From positions 32,202 through 96,201 of the forward strand of contig CAYXNJ010000003.1 of NCBI GenBank assembly GCA_964466465.1: a DNA stretch of 64,000 bases, written 5' to 3'. The stretch is from Sulfurospirillum sp964466465. GTDB taxonomy: Bacteria; Campylobacterota; Campylobacteria; Campylobacterales; Sulfurospirillaceae. Both the position numbers and the translations under genes were made by a program. Position 1 is the stretch's first letter, and each line of letters opens with the position of its first letter. The notes under the pieces were generated by a model. The model worked only from the letters and a program-made list of their open reading frames with translations, had not been told where the DNA came from and did no database searches. Positions 43,472 to 52,364 of the stretch are shown here, piece by piece.

Positions 43472-44974
43472 TTAAAAATCTTGTTTAATCCAATCGATAG
43501 TATTGTGCATAACTCCAATAATTGAACTAGAAACAGGTGTTACCTCTTTATTGACAACTGTGATTGAATTTGGAATCACTAAGAAAAGATAAGGATTGTC
43601 AGCAACTATTTTGGCAAAAATTTCACGATAAATTGCATCAAATTTTTCTTGATCTATGATTTGTTCAGCCTCTTTAATCAAACGATCCACTTCAGGATTT
43701 TCATAGCTTACAAAGTTAAAGCCCCCTTTACGGCTTGACTCACTGTGCCAAATGGTATAGGCATCTGGTTTTAATCCCAAAGACCATCCCATAAGCACTG
43801 CTTCAAAATGACGTGGAAGAACAACCGTATTTAAAAAAGCTTGCCACTCCATAATGCGAAGGTTCATCACAACACCCGCTTTTTTAAGCTGGTGCTGGAG
43901 TATTTGAGCAGAATAACTACCGCTACCATTGGCACTGGTACTTAACTCAAACTCAAACGGATGATTTTCATCATAACCTGCCTCTTTTAAAAGGGCTTTT
44001 GCTTTTTCAATATTGGGCTTTGGCGCTTTCACATTTTCATTAAAAGCCCCTGTTTCGGGCATAAAAGGACCTGTGCAGACTTTGCCATGCCCAAAATAAA
44101 GAATATCCACTAATTCTTGGCGATCAATGGCTAAAGAAAGCGCTTCGCGGACTCTTGGATCTTTAAATTTCTCTGATTTGAGATTGAAGCCCATATACGA
44201 GTAATTATGCGCGATATCTTCATAAATCGTGTAATGCTTACGAAAATCTTCATCAATTTGGCGCTCTAACTGCAGAGGAGAAAGTGAACCAACATCAAGT
44301 TTTTTAGATTTGAGCATTAAAAACTCTGCGGAACGATCGGGCAGGTAGTGAAAAATAATTTGATTGATATTGGGTTTATGAATAAAATAGCTAGGATTCG
44401 CTTCCAAGGCGATGTCTTTAGAAATATTAAAGTGTGCAAGGGTATAAGGACCTGTACCAAGTGGATTTTGATTGAACTTGCTAGTCATTAAATCCGTTTC
44501 ATTTTTGAGTTTATGCTCAGGCAATATCTCCATCATCCATACTTCAAGTGCTTTAAAATAGGGATATTTATACTTTACTTCGATTTTAAAATCATTCAAC
44601 ATTTTGACGTGATCGATGTGCATAAAGCCAGAAGCATACGGTGTAAATATTTTGGGCGAAATAATCGTTTCATAGGTAAAAAGAACATCACGCGCGCTAA
44701 AAGGAGCTCCATCGCTCCATTGTACATTTTGTTTGAGTTCAAAGACTAAGGTTGTATCATCTATAAAATAGTAACGCTCTGCAAGATCGGGAATAATATT
44801 CGCATCTTTGTCGTATTTAATTAGCCCATTAAAGAGCCACTGTGCCACATCTGAGCTTGTTTTATCCGTAGAAAGAATGGGATTTAAACGGCTAGGATTA
44901 GCAGAAATAGAAAGATGCAATGTACTTGCAAAAACAGTAAGCGTGAACATGAAGAGAAGTAAAAGTGTTTTCAT
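43472..44974 (-). CDS. Peptide/nickel ABC transporter substrate-binding protein (DppA/OppA family)
   Basis: Periplasmic binding protein of 500 aa, SBP_bac_5 family, with signal peptide (MKTLLLLFMFTLTVFAS), LNPILSTDKTSSDVAQWLFNGLIKYD, the lobe hinge segments and RVREALSLAIDRQELVDILYFGHG. The ATG at 44974 starts the signal peptide; the frame runs further to 45100 but that part overlaps a candidate RNA and is not protein-like. No permease or ATPase gene adjoins. Ligand unknown. Confidence 0.88.
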   Translation of the reverse strand: MKTLLLLFMFTLTVFASTLHLSISANPSRLNPILSTDKTSSDVAQWLFNGLIKYDKDANIIPDLAERYYFIDDTTLVFELKQNVQWSDGAPFSARDVLFTYETIISPKIFTPYASGFMHIDHVKMLNDFKIEVKYKYPYFKALEVWMMEILPEHKLKNETDLMTSKFNQNPLGTGPYTLAHFNISKDIALEANPSYFIHKPNINQIIFHYLPDRSAEFLMLKSKKLDVGSLSPLQLERQIDEDFRKHYTIYEDIAHNYSYMGFNLKSEKFKDPRVREALSLAIDRQELVDILYFGHGKVCTGPFMPETGAFNENVKAPKPNIEKAKALLKEAGYDENHPFEFELSTSANGSGSYSAQILQHQLKKAGVVMNLRIMEWQAFLNTVVLPRHFEAVLMGWSLGLKPDAYTIWHSESSRKGGFNFVSYENPEVDRLIKEAEQIIDQEKFDAIYREIFAKIVADNPYLFLVIPNSITVVNKEVTPVSSSIIGVMHNTIDWIKQDF

Positions 44975-45040
44975 AAGAAAGATTATAACATAGTCGTAAA
45001 GTTTGAAACAAAGGAAGATTTTTTTTTGTGTTTGAAAATA

Positions 45041-45123
45041 AAAAAAGCTTCCAGACCGGGCAATCTGGAAACTCATTTTTAAAATGGTTAAGTGATTCAC
45101 AAAAAGGAGGTAATTGTCTTGGT
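45041..45123 (-). ncRNA. Candidate small RNA or leader attenuator with CCUCC motif
   Basis: On the minus strand a TATACT -10 (45135-45130) is followed by about 80 nt ending in a 10-bp stem (AGTTTCCAGA / TCTGGAAGCT with one G-U pair, 45073-45046) and a run of seven T, a clean intrinsic terminator. The RNA contains CCUCC (45110-45106) flanked by U, able to pair with ribosome sites. No ORF of note lies in it. It is upstream of, and in the same direction as, the peptide-binding protein gene, so it may be an independent RNA or an attenuator for that gene. Confidence 0.55.
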
Positions 45124-45266
45124 AGTGAAAGTATAGAGTAGTTGTTTAAATGCTCTATTAATCTTTCGTAAACAAAAAGTTAATAGGAGTTATTTTGTCT
45201 TTTTAAAATTTTCTATTCGTTAACTCTCATACGTTAAAATACTCAAAATCGTTTCAAGGCAATCCA

Positions 45267-45830
45267 ATGATAGAAAATTTTTCACGTTGTGGCTGGGTAA
45301 AACTCAGTGATCCAACTTATGTGGCATACCATGATGAAGAATGGGGAAAACCTTTACATGATGACAGGGCACTCTTTGAGCTCATTTGTTTAGAAACCCA
45401 ATCGGCGGGGCTTAGTTGGCTGACTGTCCTTAAAAAACGTGAAGGCTACCGCAATGCCTTTGCCAGTTTTGTCCTTGAAAAAGTGGCACATTTTGGCGAA
45501 ATGGACGTTGAGCGCATTTTAAGTGAAGGCGAAGTCATCAAAAGCCGCTCCAAAATCGAAGCTATCATCAACAATGCCAAACTTTTTCAAACCATTATCC
45601 AAGAGTATGGTTCACTTGATGCCTATTTTTGGGCTTATGTTAACAATAAAACCGTTATAAATGATGTGCCCGACTATAAAATAGCAGCATGCACTTCACC
45701 TATTTCAGATGCACTCACCAAAGATCTTAAAAAACGAGGGTTTAAGTTTGTAGGTTCAACAACCATTTATGCTTTTATGCAAGCCTGTGGTATGGTAAAT
45801 GACCACGAAAACAGCTGTGGATGTAAATAA
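45267..45830 (+). CDS. tag: DNA-3-methyladenine glycosylase I
   Basis: Tag-family base-excision glycosylase of 187 aa: RCGWVKLSDPTYVAYHDEEWGKPLHDDRALFELICLE, QSAGLSWLTVLKKREGYR, and the C-terminal zinc-snap pieces (Cys near the N-terminus, MVNDHENSC near the end). It removes 3-methyladenine from alkylated DNA. The next gene starts 1 nt after its stop. Confidence 0.94.
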   Translation: MIENFSRCGWVKLSDPTYVAYHDEEWGKPLHDDRALFELICLETQSAGLSWLTVLKKREGYRNAFASFVLEKVAHFGEMDVERILSEGEVIKSRSKIEAIINNAKLFQTIIQEYGSLDAYFWAYVNNKTVINDVPDYKIAACTSPISDALTKDLKKRGFKFVGSTTIYAFMQACGMVNDHENSCGCK

Positions 45831-45831
45831 A

Positions 45832-46188
45832 ATGACAACTGAAATTTTAGAAAACTATTGCCTTAGCCATATGGGCGCAGTTAAAGAATACCCCTTTGAT
45901 GAAACCACTGCCGTCTTTAAAGTCGGTCATAAAATTTTCGCACTGGTGGACGAAGAGAGCAACCCTCCTCGCATCAATCTTAAATGTGATCCTTACTATG
46001 CAAGAGAGTTAAGAGAGATGTATGAAAATGTTATTGCTGGGTATCATATGAATAAAAAACATTGGAACACTGTCATTTGCGACGATGAGATTGACGAGTC
46101 AATGCTTTTTGGCTGGATCGATGACTCGTATGATCTCGTGTTTGGCACTCTCTCTAAAAAAATGCAATCTTTTGTCCGCAATTCATAA
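45832..46188 (+). CDS. MmcQ/YjbR-family protein
   Basis: Protein of 118 aa of the YjbR (CyaY-like fold, predicted DNA-binding) family: YCLSHMGAVKEYPFDETTAVFKVGHKIFALVDEES, NLKCDPYYARELREMYENVIAGYHMNKKHWNTV. The ATG at 45832 is chosen; a start 11 codons upstream would lie inside tag. Coupled to tag by 1-nt spacing, perhaps a DNA repair helper. Confidence 0.85.
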   Translation: MTTEILENYCLSHMGAVKEYPFDETTAVFKVGHKIFALVDEESNPPRINLKCDPYYARELREMYENVIAGYHMNKKHWNTVICDDEIDESMLFGWIDDSYDLVFGTLSKKMQSFVRNS

Positions 46189-46193
46189 AAAAA

Positions 46194-47111
46194 TTAGGCT
46201 GATGCAAAAGACTCTCGTAGCCGTTTAACATCGCGTATTGGCGGAAGCCCAAAAAGACGGGCATATTCACGACTAAACTGTGATGGACTTTCATAACCTA
46301 CTTGAAAAGCCGCATTGCTTGCTTCCATTTCTTCAACCATCAAAAGTCGTCTAGCTTCCTGCAAACGTAATGATTTTTGAAACTGCAATGGACTCATCGT
46401 CGTAACACGTTTAAAATGATAATGAAATGACGATGCACTCATCTGAGCTTCTTGTGCCAGTGTTTCAATACGCAATGGCTCAGCCAAATCATTTTTAATC
46501 ATCGTAATGGCTTTAGCAATCCGTTGCGCAAGGCTGCCATTTTTTGCGAACTGTCGGATAATCGCTCCACCTTTATCTTGCACAATGCGGTACAAAATCT
46601 CACGTGTAATCATAGGTGCAAGAATACCTATATCTTTTGGGTTCTCTAGCAAACGAACCAGCCGTAAAATAGGTTCAAGCAATAACAAGCTATTGTCCCC
46701 AAAATAAAGCCCACACCCAGGCTGTTGCGTACTGAGCACTTCATCATCATTGCACTCTTTGAGAATTTCTAAGATTTGATCCATTGAGAAAGTAAGTTGC
46801 AGTGACACATACGGCTTTTCAACGGAAGCATCTTGAATTTGGACACGTGCAGGCAGGTGCACCGAAGCGATTAAATACTTATCTTTGTCGTATGAAAACA
46901 TCTCTTCACCCAAGCCAACAGCTTTGGAGCCTTGAGCAATAATACACAATGATGGCTCGTACAGCGTATGCAAAAACTCACTGGGTGTTGTTGCGCAAAA
47001 AAAGCGTAAGCATGGTACTGCTGTACTGCTACCACCTTCTTTTGAGGCGTGCTTTTCGATTAGGTTCTTTAATTCGGCTTGTTGAAGTTTCATGAATTCA
47101 TTTTCTGTCAA
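46194..47111 (-). CDS. AraC-family transcriptional regulator, YqhC-like
   Basis: Regulator of 305 aa with an N-terminal AraC_N cupin (FLHTLYEPSLCIIAQGSKAVGLG, HLPARVQIQDAS) and a C-terminal double helix-turn-helix (LAQEAQMSASSFHYHFKRVTTMSPLQFQKSLRLQEARRLL, VGYESPSQFSREYARLFGLPP). The first codon is TTG at 47111; an ATG at 47093 is an alternative, and neither has a good ribosome site. It is divergent from an iron alcohol dehydrogenase gene, as YqhC is from YqhD in E. coli, and probably activates it in response to aldehydes. Confidence 0.86.
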   Translation of the reverse strand: MTENEFMKLQQAELKNLIEKHASKEGGSSTAVPCLRFFCATTPSEFLHTLYEPSLCIIAQGSKAVGLGEEMFSYDKDKYLIASVHLPARVQIQDASVEKPYVSLQLTFSMDQILEILKECNDDEVLSTQQPGCGLYFGDNSLLLLEPILRLVRLLENPKDIGILAPMITREILYRIVQDKGGAIIRQFAKNGSLAQRIAKAITMIKNDLAEPLRIETLAQEAQMSASSFHYHFKRVTTMSPLQFQKSLRLQEARRLLMVEEMEASNAAFQVGYESPSQFSREYARLFGLPPIRDVKRLRESFASA

Positions 47112-47157
47112 AGATACTCACTTTAGTGTTGTTTTGATGGCATTATAAGATAATTTG

Positions 47158-47215
47158 TAGGATTAGGCAATAATTATAAAAAAATATTCTATCGCTTATT
47201 GCCACTTTCATCCTA
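47158..47215. promoter_or_regulatory. Nested inverted repeat between the AraC regulator and the dehydrogenase
   Basis: GGCAATAA (47166-47173) and TTATTGCC (47196-47203) are exact inverted repeats; outside them TAGGAT (47158-47163) and ATCCTA (47210-47215) form a second pair. The right part runs into the plus-strand -10 TATAAT (47214-47219), which has no good -35. This fits an activator-dependent promoter. Confidence 0.5.
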
Positions 47216-47246
47216 TAATAACACCATTAAAACATAAGGAGTATCG

Positions 47247-48392
47247 ATGGTTGATTTTATCTATCATAACCCAACAAAAATAGTATTTGGTAAAAATAAA
47301 GAGAGTCTTATCGGAGCGGAGATAGCACCTTTTGGTGTTAAAAAAGTGCTACTGTGCTATGGAAGTGAGCGTATTAAGAGCGATGGACTTTACAACAAAG
47401 TAACCGATTCTCTTGCAAAAGAAGGCATTGCATGGATTGAACTTGGTGGTGTTGTAAGTAATCCTAAACTTTCAAAAGTCAAAGAAGGTATTGCATTGGC
47501 TCAAAAAGAGCACGTAGAGGCCATTCTTGCAATCGGTGGTGGTTCTGTGCTAGATAGTTCTAAAACGATTGCTGTAGGTGCCTTAGTCAAAAATGATGTT
47601 TGGGACTTTTTTATCGGCAAAGCAGCGATTGAAAAAGCCTTGCCGGTCTTTGCAGTGATGACACTTGCGGCAACAGGTAGTGAAATGAATGGCTTTGCCG
47701 TTGTCAGTAACGAAGAGACCAAACAAAAATATTCGATTCATTCAGAACATATCTATCCAAAAGTTTCCATTCTCAATCCAGAACTGACAAAAAGTGTTCC
47801 TAATGATTATCTTGCTTATTCTGCGGTTGATATCATTGCACATGTCATTGAAGGGTACTTCACAGCAAGTACACAACCTCATTTTCAATCTCGTATGGTT
47901 GAGGGCATTGTTAAAACCGTTATGGAAAGCACAGAGATTTTACTTCAAAATCCAGAGGACTATAATGCAAGAGCTGAATTTATGTGGGCTGCGACACAAG
48001 CACTCAATGGCTCAACCACGGCGGGAACAAATCCTTCAGGCTTTCCAAATCATATGATTGAACACTCACTTTCTGCACTTTTCAATATTGCACATGGTGC
48101 AGGACTTGCCATCGTTATCCCTGCATGGATGCAATGGTTCAAAAACCAAAATCACGCCCAGTTTGAGCGCTTTTCAAAAGAAATTTTTGGATTGAACTCT
48201 GTGGATGAAGGTATCCTTGCTCTTAAAAATTGGTTTGCTAAAATTGGTGCACCCGTACATTTAGAAGAAGCGTCTATCAGTAAAAATGAGATTTCTGCTA
48301 TTGCGGAAAATGCAGCACAAACTGCTGTAGTTTGGGGAATGAACGCTGTTTATACAAAACGTGCTATTGAAGATATTTTACACAATGCCTAA
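47247..48392 (+). CDS. Iron-type alcohol dehydrogenase / aldehyde reductase, YqhD-like
   Basis: Group III iron-containing dehydrogenase of 381 aa: N-terminal FIYHNPTKIVFGK, nucleotide-binding AIGGGSVLDSSKT, FAVMTLAATGSEMNGFAV, and the metal ligands in the DIIAHVIEGYF and HMIEHSLSALFNIAHGAGLAIV segments. Such enzymes reduce aldehydes with NADPH or make butanol from butanal. The AraC-type gene opposite it is the probable regulator. Good AAGGAG site. Confidence 0.88.
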   Translation: MVDFIYHNPTKIVFGKNKESLIGAEIAPFGVKKVLLCYGSERIKSDGLYNKVTDSLAKEGIAWIELGGVVSNPKLSKVKEGIALAQKEHVEAILAIGGGSVLDSSKTIAVGALVKNDVWDFFIGKAAIEKALPVFAVMTLAATGSEMNGFAVVSNEETKQKYSIHSEHIYPKVSILNPELTKSVPNDYLAYSAVDIIAHVIEGYFTASTQPHFQSRMVEGIVKTVMESTEILLQNPEDYNARAEFMWAATQALNGSTTAGTNPSGFPNHMIEHSLSALFNIAHGAGLAIVIPAWMQWFKNQNHAQFERFSKEIFGLNSVDEGILALKNWFAKIGAPVHLEEASISKNEISAIAENAAQTAVVWGMNAVYTKRAIEDILHNA

Positions 48393-48395
48393 ACG

Positions 48396-48417
48396 AAAGG
48401 GGATTTAATTCCCCTTT
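48396..48417. terminator. Bidirectional terminator
   Basis: AAAGGGGA / TCCCCTTT stem between the convergent dehydrogenase and DUF523 genes. Confidence 0.7.
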
Positions 48418-48875
48418 GATTTCCAAAATGCGTAGGCTAATGCTAGCTCTTCTTCACTCAAAACAGGGATACCACTCTCTTGTAAAAGCTTACAGGTAAT
48501 CCCAGAGTCTTCTACTTTCGTACTTGTAAAGGTTCCATCATAGATAACATCTTTACCACACGATGGGCTTCTTGCTTTTAAAATTGCCATGCAAATGCCC
48601 TCTTTTTGGGCAATGCGCAAGCTCTCACGTGCACCTTTTTCAAAAGCAAGACTGACATCTTCTCCTGTTTTGCATATCACCTTATTGGTACCCTTAATAA
48701 CCTCGCACATGGGTCTAGGAACACTTAGCCCTCCTAGTACTTCAGGGCAAAGAGGAACTAAAAGCCCCTCTTCTTTCCACCGGTGTATGATCTCTGAAGA
48801 GATAGCATTATGGCCACCATCATATTTTACATTTTCACCAATGAGACATGCACTGATGAGAATTTTTGACTTCAT
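48405..48875 (-). CDS. DUF523 protein
   Basis: Protein of 156 aa of the DUF523 family: ILISACLIGENVKYDGGHN, LCPEVLGGLSVPRPMCEV, and KARSPSCGKDVIYDGTF. The conserved cysteines (SACLIG, LCPE, SPSCG) suggest metal or cofactor binding. Function unknown. Its ATG overlaps the purT stop (TAATG), so it is coupled to purT. Confidence 0.85.
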   Translation of the reverse strand: MKSKILISACLIGENVKYDGGHNAISSEIIHRWKEEGLLVPLCPEVLGGLSVPRPMCEVIKGTNKVICKTGEDVSLAFEKGARESLRIAQKEGICMAILKARSPSCGKDVIYDGTFTSTKVEDSGITCKLLQESGIPVLSEEELALAYAFWKSKGN

Positions 48876-50035
48876 TATCCAATGATCGCAGAAACGATCT
48901 CTTTTGCTTTTTTCTTAGCGGCTTCTACTTCATCCAGTACCAATGCCACAGCCATACGACGACCCACATGGCTCACTGGTTTACCAAAAACACGCACATA
49001 AGAGTTTTTACTAAACGCGCTCTCAGGAATGTTAAGCACTGGTAAATGCTCTTCTTTAAGGCTCTTAAATGCACCACTCGCACCTGCTCCATAAAATGTA
49101 AAATCAAGTGGTAAGCCAAGAACAGCTCTGACATGTAGGGCAAATTCACTCTGAGACTGTGTAATCATTGTAACCATACCTGTATCGTGTGGACGAGGAC
49201 TAAGTTCACTAAAATAGACTTCATCGTTTTTCACAAAAAATTCTACGCCAAATAGTCCTCTACCACCCAAACCATCGGTCACTGTTTTTGCCATCACTTG
49301 TGCCTTAGCTAATACTTCAGGCTTCATCGGCACTGGCTGCCAGCTGAGTACATAGTCACCGTTTTCTTGAATATGCCCGATAGGCTCACAAAAGACTGTT
49401 TCTTTACCATTGCGAACGGTAAGCAGTGTAATCTCATAGTCAAAAGGCACAAACGCCTCAACGATGAGCTCACTCGCATCACCTCTTGCTTCTTTGGCAA
49501 TTTCCCATGACTTTTGGATGTCCACTTCACTTCTAATCACACTTTGACCATGTCCAGATGAGCTCATAACAGGCTTCACCACACAAGGAATACCCAACTT
49601 TTTCGTTGCTTCTTGTAACTCTTGTAGTGTTTTTACAAAGACGTAACCACTGGTTTTAAGCCCTAGTTTTTCTGCTGCAAATTCGCGGATGTTTTTACGG
49701 TTCATCGTCTTTTTCACCGCATCCGCATTAGGAATGACACAAAAGCCCTCTTTCTCCGCTTCGATGAGTGCATCAATGCTCAGAGCTTCCACTTCAGGCA
49801 AGATGTACGTTGGCTTTTCACGGCGAATGACCTCTAAAAGCTCTTCTTTGTTTTTCATGTTGATGACATAGCTTTTATTGGCAACCAAGTGCGCAGGAGC
49901 CTCTGGATATGAGTCCACCGCTACAGTTTCGATGCCAAGACGTGTTGCTTCGATGACAACTTCTTTGCCAAGTTCGCCGCTTCCAACGAGCATGATTTTG
50001 GTGCTGTTACTTTTAAGGGGAGTTGTAAAGTGCAT
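48875..50035 (-). CDS. purT: Formate-dependent phosphoribosylglycinamide formyltransferase
   Basis: ATP-grasp enzyme of 386 aa that formylates GAR with formate and ATP in purine synthesis. Marks: KIMLVGSGELGKEVVIEATRLG, VVKPVMSSSGHGQSV, FFVKNDEVYFSELSPRPHDTGMVT. Use of formate fits an organism that oxidises formate. It is followed directly by the DUF523 gene. Confidence 0.94.
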   Translation of the reverse strand: MHFTTPLKSNSTKIMLVGSGELGKEVVIEATRLGIETVAVDSYPEAPAHLVANKSYVINMKNKEELLEVIRREKPTYILPEVEALSIDALIEAEKEGFCVIPNADAVKKTMNRKNIREFAAEKLGLKTSGYVFVKTLQELQEATKKLGIPCVVKPVMSSSGHGQSVIRSEVDIQKSWEIAKEARGDASELIVEAFVPFDYEITLLTVRNGKETVFCEPIGHIQENGDYVLSWQPVPMKPEVLAKAQVMAKTVTDGLGGRGLFGVEFFVKNDEVYFSELSPRPHDTGMVTMITQSQSEFALHVRAVLGLPLDFTFYGAGASGAFKSLKEEHLPVLNIPESAFSKNSYVRVFGKPVSHVGRRMAVALVLDEVEAAKKKAKEIVSAIIG

Positions 50036-50254
50036 GGGATTCCTCTTTGTGTTAGTTTAAGAGATTTTACACAAAAGTGGTTTAAGAAATGATAGCTGTA
50101 TGTGTAAAAAAGTACCTTTTAATTTAACCTTACACTAAAATTTATATTTTATCCTTATTCGTATATATATTTAAGTATTTAATCTTTATGCTACAACTAG
50201 ATATTAAGCTTGTGATACAAACAATGTAACAGAATTATATAAAAAGGATCTCTC
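50036..50254. other. Intergenic region, divergent promoters
   Basis: 219 bp, very AT-rich, between purT (minus) and a lipoprotein gene (plus). It must contain both promoters; several AT-rich -10-like hexamers occur but none could be assigned with confidence. AAAAAGGA precedes the lipoprotein ATG. Confidence 0.45.
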
Positions 50255-50833
50255 ATGTATCGTTCTCCCTTGTATCATCATTTTGCTATCATTGGACTTT
50301 TGTTCTCTGTAGCGTTATTTACAGCTTGTAGTACCAATGTTCCGCAACCTCTTACATACCAACAAGGTGGGCTAACAACCTTTACTGCCACGGAGGACTC
50401 AGAAACCAGTCTTATAAAAGCGCCTGGCAATCTCCATCAATTTTGTGCAGCAAGAGAAAGTGATGCAGTCAGTGCGCCTGAAGGTGGTATATCTTTGGGA
50501 TTTGGCGCTGGAGGAATTGCAAAAGAAAGTGTAGGTGCTACATCAGGAAGTGGCGCACTTTCTTTAGGGGGAAGAGACCCTTTAGTGCTGATTACAAGAG
50601 AATTAATGTACCGCGTATGCGAACTCTCGATAAACCATAACTTGAGCAAAGAAGAAACAATCGTACTGTACAAACACTTTATGGATAGGCTTATTGACAT
50701 AGCACCCTTAACCAAAGCGGATGGCGCTCCGCCAAAAGGTATCAAAGCACCAGATCAGTCTTCCAGACAAGATTCATCCTATGATAGAGATCGAGATAAA
50801 TACGATAGTTTTGACAATTTTAATAGTAAATGA
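50255..50833 (+). CDS. Lipoprotein of unknown function
   Basis: Protein of 192 aa with a lipoprotein signal (LLFSVALFTACSTN). The mature part has a Gly/Ser-rich stretch (GISLGFGAGGIAKES, GATSGSGALSLGG), a helical segment (PLVLITRELMYRVCELSINHNLSKEETIVLYKHF) and a charged Asp/Ser/Arg tail. No family was recognised. It lies 81 bp before the Cys-repeat protein gene in the same direction. Confidence 0.65.
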   Translation: MYRSPLYHHFAIIGLLFSVALFTACSTNVPQPLTYQQGGLTTFTATEDSETSLIKAPGNLHQFCAARESDAVSAPEGGISLGFGAGGIAKESVGATSGSGALSLGGRDPLVLITRELMYRVCELSINHNLSKEETIVLYKHFMDRLIDIAPLTKADGAPPKGIKAPDQSSRQDSSYDRDRDKYDSFDNFNSK

Positions 50834-50914
50834 CTTAAGAAGAAAAAACGCACACTCTCGTAGGCTTTTAGCCGTGTCTTAGACCTGATGGTATTACTTA
50901 CAAAGGAGTAAACA

Positions 50915-52285
50915 ATGCCAATTTCATTCTTTAACACAGGTTTTTTTGCAAAATGTTGGTGCATCTTTTTAGTTGCTAGTTCCCTTCTGTATGCCAATAC
51001 AGATGAAGACTTTATGAAAGCTTCTACAGCTTTTTTTGATGAGGGAAAAGTCTTTACTAATGAATCTAAACGATTGATGGACAATACCCATCAGGTTGAT
51101 AAAGAATTACTTGATTTTGAACATGCGTTGATGATTTTACATAGAACATCGCAAGCATTAAAAGCACTTGATGGTGCGCTTACCGCTACAAAAGAAGGTC
51201 TTACCGTAGCCGAACAAATCCCACAAACACGAGAACAAGCCCAAAAACTCAAGCTTGATCTTGAAAAGATTCATAAACCTGTTTCAGATGCCTCTAAAAC
51301 CATGCAAGATATTGACGTGAGAGTGGTTCCGCTCTTAAATGCAACACATAAAGCGGAAGTTGTTGCTTCAAACCTTGTCATCGGTGAAGATGCGTTTAGA
51401 CGGGTTGGTATAAATTACATCAACGGAGTGGGACTCGTTTCACAATGTGAACATGATGGCATGGTCATTGATATTTTGGATCATTCAAGGGTTGTCTATG
51501 CCGACATTGACAGAGAGATGAAAAGGATTAATGATATTTACGATACTATCCGAAAAATACCTGAAGCAACGATGCTTGAGATACTCAAACAGATTGAAAA
51601 AATCAAAGTTATTGAAGAACCCGTTATGCGCTTGAATGCGAACCTTGCCCCTCTCTATGATGTCCTCAATGAATTAGAATATGTTTTAGATAAACGCATA
51701 GGTGTCAAACCTGGCTATCCTTGTGGTGTTGAGATATGCCATAAAGAGCAATCTTACCCTTGTGGAGAAAAAACATGCACAAAACATGTTTTGGGTAAAA
51801 AGGTTCATTATCCATGTGGTGTCGAAACCTGTACCGAGAAAGTACCCTATCCTTGTGGCGATAAAACATGTCATGTTGATATAACAATGTCTGTTAACGA
51901 TGCGCTTAAAGGTGCTGATGCAATAGAACATAAAATAGAGTCTATGTTAAGCTCAACTATTTTTTCAGCTCTTAAAACCGTGGGACTTGGATCTATTATC
52001 CGTGATTTGGAAAATGAAGCCAATAATTTAGTAAAACCTATCCTCAGTAAATTACATCTTAATATTGATACAACGTTACCTAATTTTGATATTAATCTTG
52101 ATCCAAAACTGTTAGAGATGGGAATTGCAGATATTAGTAAATTTGAAGCTGAGCTTGAAAAGCTAAGTGCCATTATAGATATGCGTAGCCCAACTTTTGC
52201 GCCAAGTGCACAAAAACTTGACAAGATCAATGAAGATATTAAATCCATTCTAAATTCACCTCGTTGTAAAAATATTCAACGTTAA
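50915..52285 (+). CDS. Secreted coiled-coil protein with four YPCG-x3-C repeats, unknown
   Basis: Protein of 456 aa. A hydrophobic signal (about 10-26, WCIFLVASSLLYAN) is followed by long helices with heptad character (about 30-265), then a compact Cys block at about 267-330 in which YPCG is followed three residues later by Cys, four times (YPCGVEIC, YPCGEKTC, YPCGVETC, YPCGDKTC), then another helical part. Eight regularly spaced cysteines suggest disulphides or metal binding. No family was recognised. AAAGGAG precedes the ATG and a terminator follows. Confidence 0.7.
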   Translation: MPISFFNTGFFAKCWCIFLVASSLLYANTDEDFMKASTAFFDEGKVFTNESKRLMDNTHQVDKELLDFEHALMILHRTSQALKALDGALTATKEGLTVAEQIPQTREQAQKLKLDLEKIHKPVSDASKTMQDIDVRVVPLLNATHKAEVVASNLVIGEDAFRRVGINYINGVGLVSQCEHDGMVIDILDHSRVVYADIDREMKRINDIYDTIRKIPEATMLEILKQIEKIKVIEEPVMRLNANLAPLYDVLNELEYVLDKRIGVKPGYPCGVEICHKEQSYPCGEKTCTKHVLGKKVHYPCGVETCTEKVPYPCGDKTCHVDITMSVNDALKGADAIEHKIESMLSSTIFSALKTVGLGSIIRDLENEANNLVKPILSKLHLNIDTTLPNFDINLDPKLLEMGIADISKFEAELEKLSAIIDMRSPTFAPSAQKLDKINEDIKSILNSPRCKNIQR

Positions 52286-52294
52286 ATCTCTTCA

Positions 52295-52319
52295 AATGAG
52301 AGGCATAATGCCTCTCATT
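52295..52319 (+). terminator. Terminator after the Cys-repeat gene
   Basis: AATGAGAGGC / GCCTCTCATT, perfect 10-bp stem with ATAAT loop, 9 nt past the stop. Confidence 0.7.
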
Positions 52320-52364
52320 AGTATATACTTTCAAATCAATCACATTGACATATAAAGGTTTTTT

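Noticed and set aside
44975..45100. N-terminal extension of the peptide-binding protein to 45100
   Set aside because: The added 42 residues are Phe/Gln-rich, lack a ribosome site and would bury the signal peptide that starts at 44974.
45101..45150. Strong ribosome site AAAAAGGAGG on the plus strand suggesting a small gene
   Set aside because: The frames after it stop within a few codons; the sequence is better explained as the complement of a CCUCC motif in a minus-strand RNA.
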